The notes below the pieces were generated by a model that was not told the origin of the DNA, did not search any database, and saw only the letters and a list, made by a program, of their open reading frames with translations. Made by a program: the position numbers and the translations under genes. Of a stretch of 35,036 bases of DNA, positions 34,144-35,036 are shown in pieces. This DNA comes from Bacillus sp. AFS098217 (GTDB lineage Bacteria; Bacillota; Bacilli; Bacillales; Bacillaceae_G): the NCBI RefSeq assembly GCF_002551815.1, contig NZ_NVPR01000056.1, positions 2,768 through 37,803 of the forward strand, given 5' to 3'. Position 1 is the first letter of the stretch, and each line of letters opens with the position of its first letter.

Positions 34144-34815
34144 ATGGAACATACAAAAGAAGAAATTTTAAAAGCTTATCATTTTAGACACGCATGTAAA
34201 GAATTTGATGTAAATAAAAAAATCTCTGATGAAGATTTTCATTTTATTTTAGAAACAGGTCGACTTTCTCCAAGTTCATTTGGCTTTGAACCTTGGAAGT
34301 TTGTTGTGATTCAAAACCAAGAACTGCGCAATAAACTACTACCTGTAGCATGGGGCGCTCAAAAACAATTACCAACAGCAAGTCACTTTATAGTCATATT
34401 AGCTCGCAAAAAAGAAGAGATGCTTTATAACTCTTCCTATATTTCAAATTTCATGAAAAATATTCAGCAGCTTCCCGAGGAAGTAGTAACAATGAAACGT
34501 GGCTTTTATAAGGAGTTTCAAGAATCTGATTTTCAATTATTAGAAAGCGACCGTGCAATGTTCGATTGGGCTTCTAAACAAACATACATCGCTCTTGGTA
34601 ATATGATGACTGCAGCTGCTCAGATTGGTATCGATTCTTGTCCGATCGAGGGCTTCCATCAAGAAAAAGTTACTGCGATTTTAAAAGAAGAAGGCATTAT
34701 TTCAGATGATACATTTGGCGTTTCTGTTCTCGCTGCTTTTGGTTATCGCGCGGAAGAACCAAAACATAATAAAACTCGTCAAACAATGGATAAAGTTGTG
34801 GAATGGACTAAATAG
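34144..34815 (+). CDS. hypO: HypO/YfkO-type NAD(P)H nitroreductase
   Basis: 223 aa FMN-dependent nitroreductase of the NfsB class. Motifs: the FMN-phosphate contact FRHACKEFD near residue 14, ETGRLSPSSFGFEPWKFVVI (38-57), ASHFIVILARK, DWASKQTYIALGNMMTAAAQ, and IDSCPIEGF. These match, by recognition, B. subtilis YfkO (HypO), which is induced by hypochlorite and diamide through HypR. It reduces nitro compounds and quinones and probably detoxifies them. Start: AAAGGCGG lies 8 nt before the ATG. It is a monocistronic unit with a terminator, divergent from its probable regulator. Confidence 0.88.
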   Translation: MEHTKEEILKAYHFRHACKEFDVNKKISDEDFHFILETGRLSPSSFGFEPWKFVVIQNQELRNKLLPVAWGAQKQLPTASHFIVILARKKEEMLYNSSYISNFMKNIQQLPEEVVTMKRGFYKEFQESDFQLLESDRAMFDWASKQTYIALGNMMTAAAQIGIDSCPIEGFHQEKVTAILKEEGIISDDTFGVSVLAAFGYRAEEPKHNKTRQTMDKVVEWTK

Positions 34816-34845
34816 ATAAACGCCTTCCCTATTCATAATAGGATT

Positions 34846-34874
34846 AAAAGATGTCTACAAAAGACATCTTTTTT
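34846..34874 (+). terminator. Terminator of the nitroreductase gene
   Basis: AAAAGATGTCT, loop ACAAA, AGACATCTTTT followed by TT. The stem is the same as in the narK terminator. Confidence 0.92.
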
Positions 34875-34929
34875 CATTTCCAAAAGTGCGCTTGTTCACA
34901 GATAAAAATTACGCCATTCCTTATACTAT

Positions 34930-35020
34930 ATATACATCAATTAAAAAACCGACATACCTCCCCTCTTTTTAGGTGGGAGAGCATCTGTCCATGCATAGAA
35001 GCGGTCAGTCAAGGCCTTTT
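34930..35020 (-). repeat. Terminal copy of the interspersed repeat, right edge (inverted)
   Basis: The reverse complement of this stretch aligns with positions 1-88 over about 80 bases: AAAGGCC, ACCGCTTCTATGCATGG, CAGATG, CTCTCCCACCTAAAAAGAGG, ATGTCGG, and TTAATTGAT. In the plus orientation CTCCC and GGGAG enclose a T-rich loop, and CTG-T-CC pairs with GG-T-CAG around ATGCAT. It is followed only by 16 further bases to the window end. Confidence 0.7.
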
Positions 35021-35036
35021 TCTACCACATGCGAAG

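Overview
This window is low-GC, AT-rich Firmicute chromosome and most resembles the Bacillus cereus group. Three things support that: a gene order (ytpR, ytpQ, ytpP, ytoP, ytzB, ytnP, trmB, ytzH, ytmP, amyX, ytlP, pepV, ytzE, ytzG, murJ/ytgP, ytfP) matching the ytp-ytf stretch I know from B. subtilis; strong AGGAGG-type ribosome sites with frequent TTG/GTG starts; and interspersed intergenic repeats like the bcr elements of the B. cereus group. The assignment is from recognition, without a database search. No rRNA, tRNA, CRISPR array, transposase or prophage gene was seen.

Layout. 1-4236: housekeeping genes, mostly on the minus strand (YtpR, YtpQ, the thioredoxin-like YtpP, a DUF84 NTPase, an M42 peptidase), plus ytzB on the plus strand. 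4300-4425: a structured repeat-like element. 4455-10314: a tightly coupled five-gene minus-strand operon for acyl-CoA degradation (acyl-CoA ligase, long-chain/isovaleryl-type acyl-CoA dehydrogenase, alpha-methylacyl-CoA racemase-like protein, 3-hydroxyacyl-CoA dehydrogenase, thiolase). It interrupts the B. subtilis-like gene order and has no enoyl-CoA hydratase. 10477-22547: the conserved core from ytnP to ytfP. 22657-26882: accessory genes (drug-efflux MFS protein, SRPBCC-ArsR pair, a small CxxC protein with a long structured leader, the sporulation pair with cse60, and a CarD-family RNA polymerase-binding protein). 26988-33387: molybdenum-cofactor genes (moaA-moeB; moaC; moeA-mobB-moaE-moaD) with the nitrate/nitrite transporter narK. 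33662-34815: a DUF24/HxlR regulator divergent from a HypO/YfkO-type nitroreductase.

How the genes work together. The Moco genes make the cofactor for molybdoenzymes such as nitrate reductase, and narK moves nitrate/nitrite. A perfect TGTGA-N6-TCACA site lies 21 nt before a -10 box upstream of moaA. A degenerate version has the same 21-nt spacing to a -10 box upstream of moaC. This is class II Fnr promoter geometry, so cofactor synthesis is probably induced without oxygen. The nitrate reductase genes themselves are not in the window.

Edges. The first ~88 and last ~100 bases are inverted copies of one repeat, with a diverged third copy near 2.6 kb. The window may therefore be a contig that ends in repeats. 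The most novel-looking non-coding signals are the structured leader before the CxxC protein, the possible pseudoknot/switch repeat at 4.3 kb, and a 15-bp perfect inverted repeat overlapping two promoter candidates upstream of the CarD gene.
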